Assembly (NCBI RefSeq): GCF_002806945.1
Contig: NZ_NIHC01000005.1
Span: 248,001 to 312,000 of the forward strand
Source: Marinobacter salexigens
GTDB lineage: Bacteria > Pseudomonadota > Gammaproteobacteria > Pseudomonadales > Oleiphilaceae
Reading direction: 5' to 3'
Length of the DNA stretch: 64,000 bases
Made by a program: the position numbers and the translations under genes. Of the stretch, positions 54,577 through 63,434 are shown one piece after another. The notes beneath the pieces are model-generated. The model was not told the DNA's origin, did not search any database, and saw only the letters and a program-made list of their open reading frames with translations. How positions within the stretch are numbered: the first letter of the stretch is position 1; each line of letters starts with the position of its first letter.

Positions 54577-56271
54577 TCAAACCCGGTAGCGACTAACCTG
54601 ATCGGCCATATCGGAAGCCAGTGTTTTTAGCTCCTGGGTCGCGGAGCTGGCTCTGTGGGCTCCTTCGGCGGTCTGTTCAGTGATCGCAACAATTTCATGA
54701 ACATTCTGGTTGATGGTTTCAGAGACACTGGTCTGCTCCTCAGCCGCGCTGGCAATCTGGGCATTCATGTCATTGATCGTGCCAACCGCCTGACTGATTG
54801 TTTGCAAAGCACTGTTCACTTGCCGGGTTTCAGCAATCGTCGCTTCACTACGCTCGCTGATGGAGCCAATCAAAGTAACTGCGTTGCTGGCACCAGTCTG
54901 CAACTGCTCAATCATTGACTGAATTTCCTGGGTGCTTTTCTGAGTTCGGCTGGCCAACGTGCGAACTTCATCAGCCACCACAGCAAACCCTCGACCGGCC
55001 TCACCGGCACGAGCTGCCTCTATAGCTGCATTCAAAGCCAGCAAATTAGTTTGGTCGGCAATCTCACGGATTACCTCCAGAACCGTATCGATCTGGCGGG
55101 AGTCGGCGCCCAGTTTATCAATCACCTTCACCCCCTCCTCCACCTGCTCAGACAAGCCTCCGATCACCTCAATGGTTTGGTGCACAAGGCCTTGAGCGTC
55201 GCACACCTGTACGTTAGCGCTATCTGCCGCACCCGACGCCTCGCTAGCGCTTCTGGCCACCTCCTGTGCTGCTGCGGTCATTTCGTTCATGGCCGTCGCC
55301 ACTTGGTCACTCTCGGACTTTTGACGCTCCACACCTTGCTCAGCCTCTTCCATTATCTGGCTCAACTCGGCAGAGGCGTCATTCAGGGTATGGGTAGACG
55401 TAAGAACCCGCTCCACCAAACTGTGCACCTGGTCTGCAAAGCTATTGAATGCCGTCGCTAACTGCCCCAGCTCATCTTTGCTATCGGCTTCCAATCTACG
55501 GGTTAGATCCCCATCTCCATTAGCGATGTCGTTCATTGCAGATACCGCAGTTTTCAGCGGACGGATAATACTGCGCACAACGAACAGTGCCAGAAAAACG
55601 ATAACTGCCAGCGCAATCACCGAGGTGGTTACTGAGCCGACTACAGCTTTGCCCAGTGCAGCACCTACGTTGCTGTCCATAACGGCAACCTGCGCTTCCA
55701 GACCATCGATCCAAAACCCCGTGCCAATCATCACATTCCAGCCAGGTATCATCTCGGCGTAACCAAGTTTTGGAGCCACCTGCCCGGTGCTTTCGTTTTC
55801 CCATTCGTAGTCAACGTAGCCTCCTCCGTTACCGGCCACCTGGAGGAGTTCACGGATCAGATGTTTACCGGAGGGGTCTTTAAAGCCCCAGAGGTTCTTG
55901 CCTTCCAAGGCCGGACTTACGCCATGCATTACATTCACACCACTGGCGTCATAGGCAAACATATAGCCCGGGCTACCGGAGTCATCAAACCTCAACTGAC
56001 GCAAAATCTCCCAAGCCTGCTCCTGAATCTCAGGGTCATTGGCAGAACCGGGCTGGTTATAAAGATGAGCAATAGATGTGCGCGCCAGCTCAATATAGTT
56101 TTTCAACTCCTGTCGCTTGCTCATCTCCATATCCGAGGAGAAATCCGCAACCGCTTCATCACCAATGCCCTGGGCCTGTTTAAGATTGTATGTTGTCAGG
56201 AACGCAGTGAGCACAATCACCGGTACAAGCGCTAACAAAAGCACCCGTGTTTGAATGGTCAGGTTTTTCAT
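54577..56271 (-). CDS. Methyl-accepting chemotaxis protein with single Cache domain
   Basis: Chemoreceptor of 564 residues. Membrane segments near 8-28 and 207-230 flank a periplasmic sCache domain (about 40-195; [21 protein letters not shown]), expected to bind small organic acids. HAMP (about 232-285), then the coiled-coil signalling domain with the hairpin tip [34 protein letters not shown]. No CheR-tethering pentapeptide at the C terminus. Separate from the TRAP operon upstream by about 160 bp. Confidence 0.93.
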   Translation of the reverse strand: MKNLTIQTRVLLLALVPVIVLTAFLTTYNLKQAQGIGDEAVADFSSDMEMSKRQELKNYIELARTSIAHLYNQPGSANDPEIQEQAWEILRQLRFDDSGSPGYMFAYDASGVNVMHGVSPALEGKNLWGFKDPSGKHLIRELLQVAGNGGGYVDYEWENESTGQVAPKLGYAEMIPGWNVMIGTGFWIDGLEAQVAVMDSNVGAALGKAVVGSVTTSVIALAVIVFLALFVVRSIIRPLKTAVSAMNDIANGDGDLTRRLEADSKDELGQLATAFNSFADQVHSLVERVLTSTHTLNDASAELSQIMEEAEQGVERQKSESDQVATAMNEMTAAAQEVARSASEASGAADSANVQVCDAQGLVHQTIEVIGGLSEQVEEGVKVIDKLGADSRQIDTVLEVIREIADQTNLLALNAAIEAARAGEAGRGFAVVADEVRTLASRTQKSTQEIQSMIEQLQTGASNAVTLIGSISERSEATIAETRQVNSALQTISQAVGTINDMNAQIASAAEEQTSVSETINQNVHEIVAITEQTAEGAHRASSATQELKTLASDMADQVSRYRV

Positions 56272-56434
56272 AGCGAATAAGTCTTGTGTCTGCTGGAAGG
56301 TATGGGCCGAAGACTCGACCCGTAAAAAGGTGACAGCATGCTATAGAATAGCCGCCAAAATTATCATTGAGGGTACTGCGTAGTTTGTATCTCGCGTGTA
56401 ACTATTCGTGCGGCTGCGTATCAATCCACCCGAC

Positions 56435-57787
56435 TCAATCTTTAAATTGCGCCTTATCCAGCCCATGCTTCTTCATTTTGTCGTAAAGGGTTTTGCGGGC
56501 AACACCCAGCTGCACCATGGTGTCCTTGATGCTGCCATGGCAGGCATTGAGGGCACTGGTCAGCACGGAATGCTCAAAGCTATCCATCATTTCTGTCAAG
56601 GTTCGCCGCCCACTCACATCCGCCTTGGCTTCTGGCTCGCTCGCATCGAGCGCAGACGGGCCAAGCAGCACATATCGCTCCGCCAGGTTTCGCAGCTCAC
56701 GCACATTGCCCGGCCAACTATGGTGCATCAACCGCGCAGCCTGGCTGGCATCCAGCGGGACACTTTCCCGGTCGTAACGGGCTGCGGCAATCAGAACGAA
56801 ATGATGAAACAACATGGGGATATCCTCTTTGCGTTCCCGCAAGGGTGGTATATCCACTTTTACCACGTTTAGCCGGTAATAAAGGTCTGCCCGAAAACTT
56901 CCTTCATCGCTGAGCGCCTTCAGGTCGGCTTTGGTAGCGGCAATAATGCGCACATCCACATCCTGCACCTGATTACTGCCCAAACGTTCCACCTTTTGCT
57001 CTTCAAGCACCCGCAGCAGTTTGATCTGCAACGGCATGGGCATGCTTTCAACTTCGTCCAGAAAAAGAGTGCCAAGGTGGGCGTGTTCAATTTTGCCAAT
57101 ACGCTGTTTATCTGCGCCGGTAAATGCCCCGGCTTCATGGCCAAAGAGCTCGCTCTCAATAAGATTCTCCGGCACAGCCCCACAGTTGATCGCCACAAAA
57201 TTATGGGCACCCCGAGGGCTGTTTTCATGAATATAACGAGCCAGGGCATCCTTGCCGGAGCCGGTTTCACCAAAAAGCAGGGTGTTGGCCGAAATATCCA
57301 GAATCGGCGTAATGGTATCCATCACTTTTTGCATGCTGGGAGTGTCGCCGAGAATTCTCGGTCCAGGCCGGGCCAGGTGGCGCAACTGGGCTTTGAGTCG
57401 ACGGTTTTCCAAGGCGAGATGGCGCTTTTCAAGGGCGTGGCGCAGGAGTTCAATCAGCTCGTCGTGATTAAACGGCTTTTCAATAAAATCATAGGCACCC
57501 TGCTGCATGGCGGAAACCGCCGTGCTGATGTCGCCCTGCCCGGTCAGGATAATAACCGGAATCGCCTTATCGAGGGCCTGAACAGCCCCCAGCATTTCAA
57601 GGCCATCCATTCCCGGCATGTTGTAATCGCAGAGCACCACGCCGTTGTAATCCGGTGACATGGTTTCAAGCGCGGCCTCAGCGCTTTCAAAGCAGTGTAC
57701 AGGCAGGTCTTCCAACGTCAGCGCCTGGGCGATGGATTTGCGTATGTGCGGATCATCATCCACAAAAATAACCGAGGGTTCTGTCAT
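56435..57787 (-). CDS. DctD-like sigma-54-dependent response regulator
   Basis: 450 residues: receiver (about 3-120; VDDDPHIR, phosphoacceptor Asp in VLCDYNMPGMDG, Lys in IEKPF), AAA+ sigma-54 activator domain (about 145-380; Walker A GETGSGKDAL, loop GAFTGA, Walker B LFLDEV) and a Fis-type helix-turn-helix at the C terminus (LGVARKTLYDKMKKHG). Overlaps the kinase gene by four bases. Expected to activate the -24/-12 promoter before the TAXI gene in the same cluster. Confidence 0.93.
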   Translation of the reverse strand: MTEPSVIFVDDDPHIRKSIAQALTLEDLPVHCFESAEAALETMSPDYNGVVLCDYNMPGMDGLEMLGAVQALDKAIPVIILTGQGDISTAVSAMQQGAYDFIEKPFNHDELIELLRHALEKRHLALENRRLKAQLRHLARPGPRILGDTPSMQKVMDTITPILDISANTLLFGETGSGKDALARYIHENSPRGAHNFVAINCGAVPENLIESELFGHEAGAFTGADKQRIGKIEHAHLGTLFLDEVESMPMPLQIKLLRVLEEQKVERLGSNQVQDVDVRIIAATKADLKALSDEGSFRADLYYRLNVVKVDIPPLRERKEDIPMLFHHFVLIAAARYDRESVPLDASQAARLMHHSWPGNVRELRNLAERYVLLGPSALDASEPEAKADVSGRRTLTEMMDSFEHSVLTSALNACHGSIKDTMVQLGVARKTLYDKMKKHGLDKAQFKD

Positions 57788-59598
57788 TCCGTTGCCTCAC
57801 GCTTTTTCAAAGTAAACTCAAACTCCGCACCTGGGGCATCGCTGCGATTGCGCCCCGTGAGCCGACCACCCAAGGCATCAGCAATCTGCCGTGAAATAGA
57901 CAAGCCCAGCCCAAGCCCATGCTTCACCGATTTGGTCGTAAAAAAGGGTTCAAAAATCTGCTCGGAATTGGCCGGCAGCCCAGTCCCGTTATCCCGAACA
58001 AAACAGCACCAACAAGCCCCCTGCTCTTCAATCTCTATGGTGATTACCGGCTGCTCCTGGCCTTCTACTGCCTGAACCGCATTGGCGAGCAGGTTAACCA
58101 TAACTTGTTCGATACGGATCAGATCACCATGGCAAAAAACCGGCTGCTCAGGACGGTTCCACCGAATATCAATTCCGGCACTGCTTTTTTGCGCCTCAAT
58201 TATTTTCAGGGACGCATCCACAGACAAGCGTAGATCCACACTCGTCGGCGGCCCTTCAGATTTGCGAGCAAACACCTTGAACTGGCGGGTTAGCTCCGCC
58301 ATTTTGTCACACAAAAGCACAATCTCACTGAGATTCTCATCCACCATGTCGGCGGCGCCTTTCTCAAGAAACCGGCGGCTGTTCCGGGCGTAGGTCTGAA
58401 TGGCGGTAAGGGGCTGGCTCATTTCGTGGTTGAGGCCTGCAGACATCTGCCCCAGAACCGCAAGCTTGGCCGCCTGAATCAGCTCTTGCTGGGTTTCTCG
58501 CAGCTCGCTCTGGGTGCGCTCCCGCTCCCGTATTTCATCCACAAGCTTGCGGTTGGTGCGTTCAAGGTCACCCGTACGCTCTGCAACGCTGCGCTCAAGC
58601 TGCTCTCCTCTCAGGGCTAGCTCCGCTTCACGCCGGTAGCGCTCACGCAAATACAGCCATGCCAGCAGAATGCCGAAATAAATCGCGATGCCGCCGGCTA
58701 TAAACCCGAGCCGTGTCCATATAACCGAGCGCGTGCTCACCATAACCTGCAGTGTCCAGTCCAGCCTGGGCAAGGGCGTTCGAATACTCAGGTACTCCCG
58801 GCCACCGCCGTTTTCCCGGAGGCGCAATGTTCTTGACGAGCCAGACAGGCCGGAAGGGCTGCCAAGATAGTCAAAAGCCACGGGTTTCAGGTCGCGTTCC
58901 GGGTACCGCTGGCGAGAAAGCTCGCCAGGAGCTGCCACATCACTGCCGGTAAAGTCCCGGTAGAGCCACTCCGGCTTGCTGGCAAGAAAGCTCACGCCAG
59001 CCTCGTCGAGCACCACCATTTCGGCTTCGCGCAAAGAGGTTGGCCTGTGCCACTGAGATTCCAACTCATGCACCAATACCTTCACGACCACCACGCCCAG
59101 CAACTGGTTTTGCTCCCCTCGTACCGGGTGGGAAAAGTACAATCCCCGAACCCGAGAGGTGGAGCCCAATGCGAAATAGATGGCAGACTTGCCGGTTGCG
59201 ACAGCTTCGTAAAAATAGGGGCGAAAACTGAAATTGCGGCCAACAAAACTGCCGGCCTGCAGGTAGTTATTGGCGGCAATCGTCAGCCCGGTTGTGTCCA
59301 TCAAATACACATCCGAACTGCCAACGATGGTGGCCATACGCTGCATTTCTTCGTTGGCTTGATGAATAATGGCAGGCTTGTCTGGCGCTGTCAGGGCTTC
59401 TGCGAGCAAGGGGTGCTCTGCCATCAACTCAGGGATAGGCAGGTATCGGTTAAGCTCGTTACCCACAAGTTGCCGATAACGAAAGGACTCTTCGAGGCTA
59501 TCCTGTTCAACCTGCCGGTAACCAACCCAGTCTCCTAGCATCCAGGACACAGTGAGAGTCACCAAAAACACAACAATAGCGCCTATCCGGTAGGACAT
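57784..59598 (-). CDS. DctB-like sensor histidine kinase
   Basis: 604 residues. Membrane segments near 5-24 and 292-313 enclose a periplasmic double-Cache-like sensor domain of C4-dicarboxylate type (YLMDTTGLTIAANNYLQAGSFVGRNFSFRPYF). A coiled coil follows, then His box GLNHEMSQPLTAIQTYARN and HATPase domain (NLLANAVQAVE, DNGTGLP, GLGLGLSIS). Partner of the overlapping DctD-like regulator. Ligand probably the substrate of the adjacent TRAP transporter. Confidence 0.92.
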   Translation of the reverse strand: MSYRIGAIVVFLVTLTVSWMLGDWVGYRQVEQDSLEESFRYRQLVGNELNRYLPIPELMAEHPLLAEALTAPDKPAIIHQANEEMQRMATIVGSSDVYLMDTTGLTIAANNYLQAGSFVGRNFSFRPYFYEAVATGKSAIYFALGSTSRVRGLYFSHPVRGEQNQLLGVVVVKVLVHELESQWHRPTSLREAEMVVLDEAGVSFLASKPEWLYRDFTGSDVAAPGELSRQRYPERDLKPVAFDYLGSPSGLSGSSRTLRLRENGGGREYLSIRTPLPRLDWTLQVMVSTRSVIWTRLGFIAGGIAIYFGILLAWLYLRERYRREAELALRGEQLERSVAERTGDLERTNRKLVDEIRERERTQSELRETQQELIQAAKLAVLGQMSAGLNHEMSQPLTAIQTYARNSRRFLEKGAADMVDENLSEIVLLCDKMAELTRQFKVFARKSEGPPTSVDLRLSVDASLKIIEAQKSSAGIDIRWNRPEQPVFCHGDLIRIEQVMVNLLANAVQAVEGQEQPVITIEIEEQGACWCCFVRDNGTGLPANSEQIFEPFFTTKSVKHGLGLGLSISRQIADALGGRLTGRNRSDAPGAEFEFTLKKREATE

Positions 59599-59683
59599 AG
59601 CCGGGTTCCCGCAATACCGTTAAAAGACGCCAGCCTATCGCCCGCCCCCTTGAACAACAAGAGGACAGGCAAGGAGGCAACAC

Positions 59684-61864
59684 TCAGGCCGCTGCCAGCT
59701 GCCCCTTGCGCTGGCGCTGCATCAAGAAGGCCGCTACTGCAAGCCCGATACCTGCAAGGTCAGACACCATACCGCCCTCAATCATCAACAGCGCAGCGCC
59801 TATCAGTAACAAGCGGGCTATCCATGAGGCCGAAACATTGCTGAACCAACCCAGCACACCGCCAGAAAGCAGGTACACACCAAAGAGTGCCGTTACCAGT
59901 GCCCGTGCAATATCGAACCATCCGGCCTCCATCAACAAGGCACCGTTGTAGAAGAACATAAAGGGCACGATAAACGCTGCAATACCAATGCGGAAGGACG
60001 CCACCGAGGTTTCCATGGCATTGGCACCGGAGATCCCAGCGGCCGCGTAGGACGCCAGAGCAACCGGCGGAGTAATGGCAGACACAACCGCAAAGTAGAA
60101 CACAAAGAAGTGCGCCGTCAGAGGCTCAATGCCCAACTGAACCAGGCCCGGAGCTACCACCGAAGCGGCAACCGCATAAGCCGCCGTGGTAGGCATGCCC
60201 ATACCCAGAAGAATGGAAATAAACATGGCAAAAATCAGCGCCAACAGTTGGCTCGCTTCGGCCACATCAAGCAATAGTACCGAGAAACGCGCACCCACAC
60301 CTGTTAGCGAAATAACGCCTACAATTACGCCGGCCGCCGCACACACCACAATAATCTGTATCGCCATATAGGAGGCAATTTCCAGCGCGTTCAGTATCTG
60401 CCGTATCCCCATCTTGTTGGGTGAGAACCAGCTGACAACCGCCGCAGACACCATAGCCAGTGTACCTGCACGAATCACCGAGTAGCCCATAAACAAAGCC
60501 ACTATCAGGATAATAATCGGCAGGAACAGATAGCACTGCTTCACCATGGTACGCAGCTTTGGCAGCTCATCTTCCCGCATGCCGCGCATGCCGGTTTTAG
60601 CCGCTTCAAAATCCACCATGAAGTAAACAGATGCAAAGTAAAGAATGGCAGGAATAATGGCTGCAATGGCGATTTCGGTATAGGGAATACCGGTAATCTC
60701 GGCCATGATGAAGGCACCCGCCCCCATGATCGGCGGCATGATCTGCCCACCGGTAGACGCAGCCGCTTCCACGGCACCCGCAGATTTTTTGCTATAGCCC
60801 ACTTTTTTCATCAGCGGGATAGTCAGTGAACCGGTAGATACCACATTGCCCGCACTGGTGCCGTTGATCATGCCCATAAGGCCAGAGGCGAAAATGGACA
60901 CCTTGGCAGGGCCACCCCGGGAACGGCCGGCAGCGGCAAACGCGAAGTTCACAAAGTAGTCGCCCACTTTGGACGACTGCAAAAACGCGGCAAAAATAAT
61001 GAACAGAATAATGTAGGTGGACGACACAGCCGTGGTGGGCCCAAGAATACCGGCATCGGTGTATACCTGGCTGAAGAAACGCTGAACAGACAGCCCCGGG
61101 TAGCCCAAAAAGCCCGGCAAATATGGCCCGGCAAACACATACACAAGAAACACCAATCCGATAATTACCAGCGCCAGCCCCGCCACACGGCGGGTCAGCT
61201 CCATAATCAGCGCGGTGCCAGCCACGGCAGCAAAGGATATGCCCACCGGCGCAAACGAGGTGCCCGTCGACATGCGCATGGCGGTGTTGTAAGCCACCAG
61301 AAAGTAGGCAGCAACAGCAATTGAGCACACAATCAGCACCAGATCCGGCACGCTGAAGCGTGAACGCTCACGCTGATGAAACCAGCTCAGCACAATGCCT
61401 ACGCCGGTGGCTGCCAACAACGGCCAACCGAAGTGCCAGGTTTCCAGATCAACCGGAATGCGCATGGCGCCGTTCTGAACCATCTGCCAGAACGAGTAGG
61501 TTTGGTACAGCACGTAAAAGGCAGGCAAAAGCGCAACAGCGCCAATCCAGGTTGTCCAGCGGTGGCGCGCGGAGCCTTCTTCTGCGGAAACAAAGCGCGC
61601 ACCGGCAAACAGAACAAACCCCAGAACAAGCGCCCCGGCAATGTGCACAATTCGGAACGACCAGGTTTCCAATGGCGCAATATTCAACGAATAAAGATGG
61701 AAAGAGGAGTAAACAATGGCAAGCAAAGTCACAAACTTCAGCATGCCACCTTCAAACAGCCTGCGGTTTGCTTCTACAGGCTCTTTGTCCACATCGTGAG
61801 CGAGTACGTGGTCTTCACCCACTTCTATATCGGAAAAGTCTTGGGGGTGTCGTTCAAGTGTCAT
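59684..61864 (-). CDS. TRAP transporter fused permease (TAXI type)
   Basis: Inner-membrane protein of 726 residues with some 17-18 hydrophobic segments, the DctQ-like small and DctM-like large subunits in one chain, as usual for TAXI-type systems. Signature stretches: GLMGMINGTSAGNVVSTGSLTIPLMKK and GMGMPTTAAYAVAASVVAPGL. Sodium-driven uptake of an organic anion is typical; the subfamily includes glutamate transporters. It lies 85 bp upstream of dctB-like and 111 bp after the solute-binding gene. Confidence 0.92.
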   Translation of the reverse strand: MTLERHPQDFSDIEVGEDHVLAHDVDKEPVEANRRLFEGGMLKFVTLLAIVYSSFHLYSLNIAPLETWSFRIVHIAGALVLGFVLFAGARFVSAEEGSARHRWTTWIGAVALLPAFYVLYQTYSFWQMVQNGAMRIPVDLETWHFGWPLLAATGVGIVLSWFHQRERSRFSVPDLVLIVCSIAVAAYFLVAYNTAMRMSTGTSFAPVGISFAAVAGTALIMELTRRVAGLALVIIGLVFLVYVFAGPYLPGFLGYPGLSVQRFFSQVYTDAGILGPTTAVSSTYIILFIIFAAFLQSSKVGDYFVNFAFAAAGRSRGGPAKVSIFASGLMGMINGTSAGNVVSTGSLTIPLMKKVGYSKKSAGAVEAAASTGGQIMPPIMGAGAFIMAEITGIPYTEIAIAAIIPAILYFASVYFMVDFEAAKTGMRGMREDELPKLRTMVKQCYLFLPIIILIVALFMGYSVIRAGTLAMVSAAVVSWFSPNKMGIRQILNALEIASYMAIQIIVVCAAAGVIVGVISLTGVGARFSVLLLDVAEASQLLALIFAMFISILLGMGMPTTAAYAVAASVVAPGLVQLGIEPLTAHFFVFYFAVVSAITPPVALASYAAAGISGANAMETSVASFRIGIAAFIVPFMFFYNGALLMEAGWFDIARALVTALFGVYLLSGGVLGWFSNVSASWIARLLLIGAALLMIEGGMVSDLAGIGLAVAAFLMQRQRKGQLAAA

Positions 61865-61916
61865 TGGGGGTCCTGCCTGCAGGCAAATCGGAGCCGGTAA
61901 ACTGCCGGCGAGTGTT

Positions 61917-61940
61917 CAGGGGCCTTGCGGCCCCCTTTTT
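61917..61940 (-). other. Stem-loop between the TAXI and permease genes
   Basis: GGGGCC and GGCCCC with a TTGC loop, in the 111-bp gap. On the transcribed minus strand it carries five A before the stem but no T after, so it is more likely an mRNA-stabilising or attenuating hairpin that favours the abundant solute-binding protein. Confidence 0.5.
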
Positions 61941-61975
61941 CTCAAGCATTCAGATCAAAAGGTGTTAGCTAAGCG

Positions 61976-62953
61976 TTATTTGATCTTGCTTGCTTCGATG
62001 GTATAGCCGTTCTCGTTGAACCAGCGCGCTGCACCCGGGTGCCAAGGCAGTACGTTGTTCTTGCTGTAGTTCTCGGGAACCGAGTTGCGAGCGGCCTTGT
62101 GGATTGAAACCATCCGGTCATTCTGCTCCATGGTCAGCTTGGTGATTTCATACACGAAGCTTTCCGGCATATCGCAGTTCACCATGGCAAAGTTCCACAT
62201 GGATACAACACGCGACGGCTCATCCAGAGTCTGGTAGGTGCTGGCCGGAATAATAAATTCAGACACCGGGAAGTTGTCCGTCACCTTCTTCGCTTCCGCA
62301 TCGGTCATACCAATAATGTTCACATCGGTTTGAACTTCCAACTGGCTAACCGCCGGAATGGGGATACCTGCTGCAAAAGCCACAACATCAATCAGGCCAT
62401 CCTGAAGCTGGCCACCAAGGTCAGACCAGCTGCCATTCCGGCGTTTGAAGTCCACACCCAGGGCCTCCATCATGCGCGGGAAGTAGGTGTCAGAGGTTGA
62501 ACCCGCAGGGCCAAAACCAATAGTGGCACCATCCGGAATGTCGGAAATCGACGTAATGCCGGAGCTGCTAAGCGCGGTTACCGAGAAAGGCGTCTCGTAC
62601 ATGGGGAACATGGCACATACATTGTCCATCTTCATGCCCGGCGCCAACGGGCTGTTGCCATCCATGGACTCACGGGCCGGGCCCATGGTGGTGAGGCCAA
62701 ACTTCAAGTCACCGGTATGAACCAGCGCCATGTTCTGCATTGGCCCACCGGTAATTTCAGCACCACCGGAAACACCCAGGCTTTCTGCAACAAAGTTCGC
62801 CCAGCCAGATCCATAGGCAAAGTAAGTACCGCCCTGGCTGGCAGTGCCCACCGTAAAGTTATCCGGCCAACCGGCCCGATCCTGAGCAACAACAGGACTG
62901 GCAACAACAAGAGTGGAGGCAAATGCTGCCGCCATCATGGCTTGGGTCTTCAT
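61976..62953 (-). CDS. TAXI-family TRAP solute-binding protein
   Basis: Periplasmic binding protein of 325 residues from the ATG at 62953 (GGGAG upstream); an open frame of 118 more codons is not coding. Signal peptide about 1-23 (AFASTLVVASPVVAQ). TAXI features: TVGTASQGGTYFAYGSGWANFVAE at the start of the mature part and GFGPAGSTSDTYFPRMMEALG in the middle. First gene of the transporter operon, downstream of a sigma-54-type promoter. Ligand not known. Confidence 0.92.
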   Translation of the reverse strand: MKTQAMMAAAFASTLVVASPVVAQDRAGWPDNFTVGTASQGGTYFAYGSGWANFVAESLGVSGGAEITGGPMQNMALVHTGDLKFGLTTMGPARESMDGNSPLAPGMKMDNVCAMFPMYETPFSVTALSSSGITSISDIPDGATIGFGPAGSTSDTYFPRMMEALGVDFKRRNGSWSDLGGQLQDGLIDVVAFAAGIPIPAVSQLEVQTDVNIIGMTDAEAKKVTDNFPVSEFIIPASTYQTLDEPSRVVSMWNFAMVNCDMPESFVYEITKLTMEQNDRMVSIHKAARNSVPENYSKNNVLPWHPGAARWFNENGYTIEASKIK

Positions 62954-63034
62954 AGAGAATGCTCCCTGATTCATTTTATTGATTGAGTGGGTGCTCAACG
63001 GAGCCCGAAGAGGGCTGCGATAACATTTACAATC

Positions 63035-63050
63035 AGCAAATAGCGGGCCA
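63035..63050 (-). promoter_or_regulatory. Sigma-54 (-24/-12) promoter of the TAXI-TRAP operon
   Basis: On the minus strand TGGCCCGCTATTTGCT matches TGGCACG-N4-TTGCW with one change, and exactly ten bases separate the invariant GG and GC. It lies 82 bp upstream of the TAXI start. The operon carries its own DctD-like sigma-54 activator, which makes the match meaningful. Confidence 0.75.
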
Positions 63051-63105
63051 CTTAAAAAAACCCTTCCGAAACAGATGCTTTCAAATATCCCTGCCTTGAA
63101 CATCC

Positions 63106-63150
63106 GGGAAATTGGGTGCATTCCCACCCATTCCCGAGCCTCATTGGGTG
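63106..63150. promoter_or_regulatory. Possible DctD-like upstream activator site
   Basis: GGGAA, two bases, TGGGTG, six bases, CACCCA, TTCCC forms an interrupted palindrome (63106-63135), and a third TGGGTG stands at 63145-63150. The distance of 55-100 bp upstream of the -24 element suits an enhancer-binding protein. Sequence alone cannot prove this. Confidence 0.4.
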
Positions 63151-63376
63151 AACTTCCGCCAGCCAGGCAACTGCCGCTACCGCTCTGAATTACCAACGCA
63201 GTTTCGGTGACGCGCGCTGGGCAACACCTAACATGCCCGCAAGCATTCATTCGCCTTCTAAACACTTTCTTGTACGTACTAACCGCTGAAATTGAAGCCG
63301 AAATCAAGCAATTCAGGGCTAATTCAGATTTTTATTCCGTTTGATCTTTAGTCTTCAAACCATTAACCTGCGCAAA

Positions 63377-63412
63377 TTGAATACCCGTTCAACAAATTGA
63401 ACACTCATTCAA
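63377..63412 (+). promoter_or_regulatory. Tandem BetI-type operators
   Basis: TTGAA-TACCCG-TTCAA (63377-63392) and TTGAA-CACTCA-TTCAA (63397-63412) are two palindromes of the same format exactly 20 bp apart, two helix turns, so both face one side of DNA. They are 22 bp before the betI ATG. BetI operators described in other bacteria use the TTGAAC/GTTCAA motif. Confidence 0.7.
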
Positions 63413-63434
63413 CCCGAAACAGGTCAAAGAGCGC

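Larger units (their letters stand above)
62954..63434. other. Divergent control region of TAXI operon and betI
   Basis: 481 bp with no gene. It holds a -24/-12 promoter for the leftward TRAP operon (63035-63050), a possible activator site (63106-63150) and two palindromes before betI (63377-63412). The remainder (about 63151-63370) shows nothing I can name. Confidence 0.75.

Noticed and set aside
62954..63307. N-terminal extension of the TAXI solute-binding protein
   Set aside because: Would place 118 residues before a normal signal peptide and cover the sigma-54 promoter; the ATG at 62953 has a good ribosome site.
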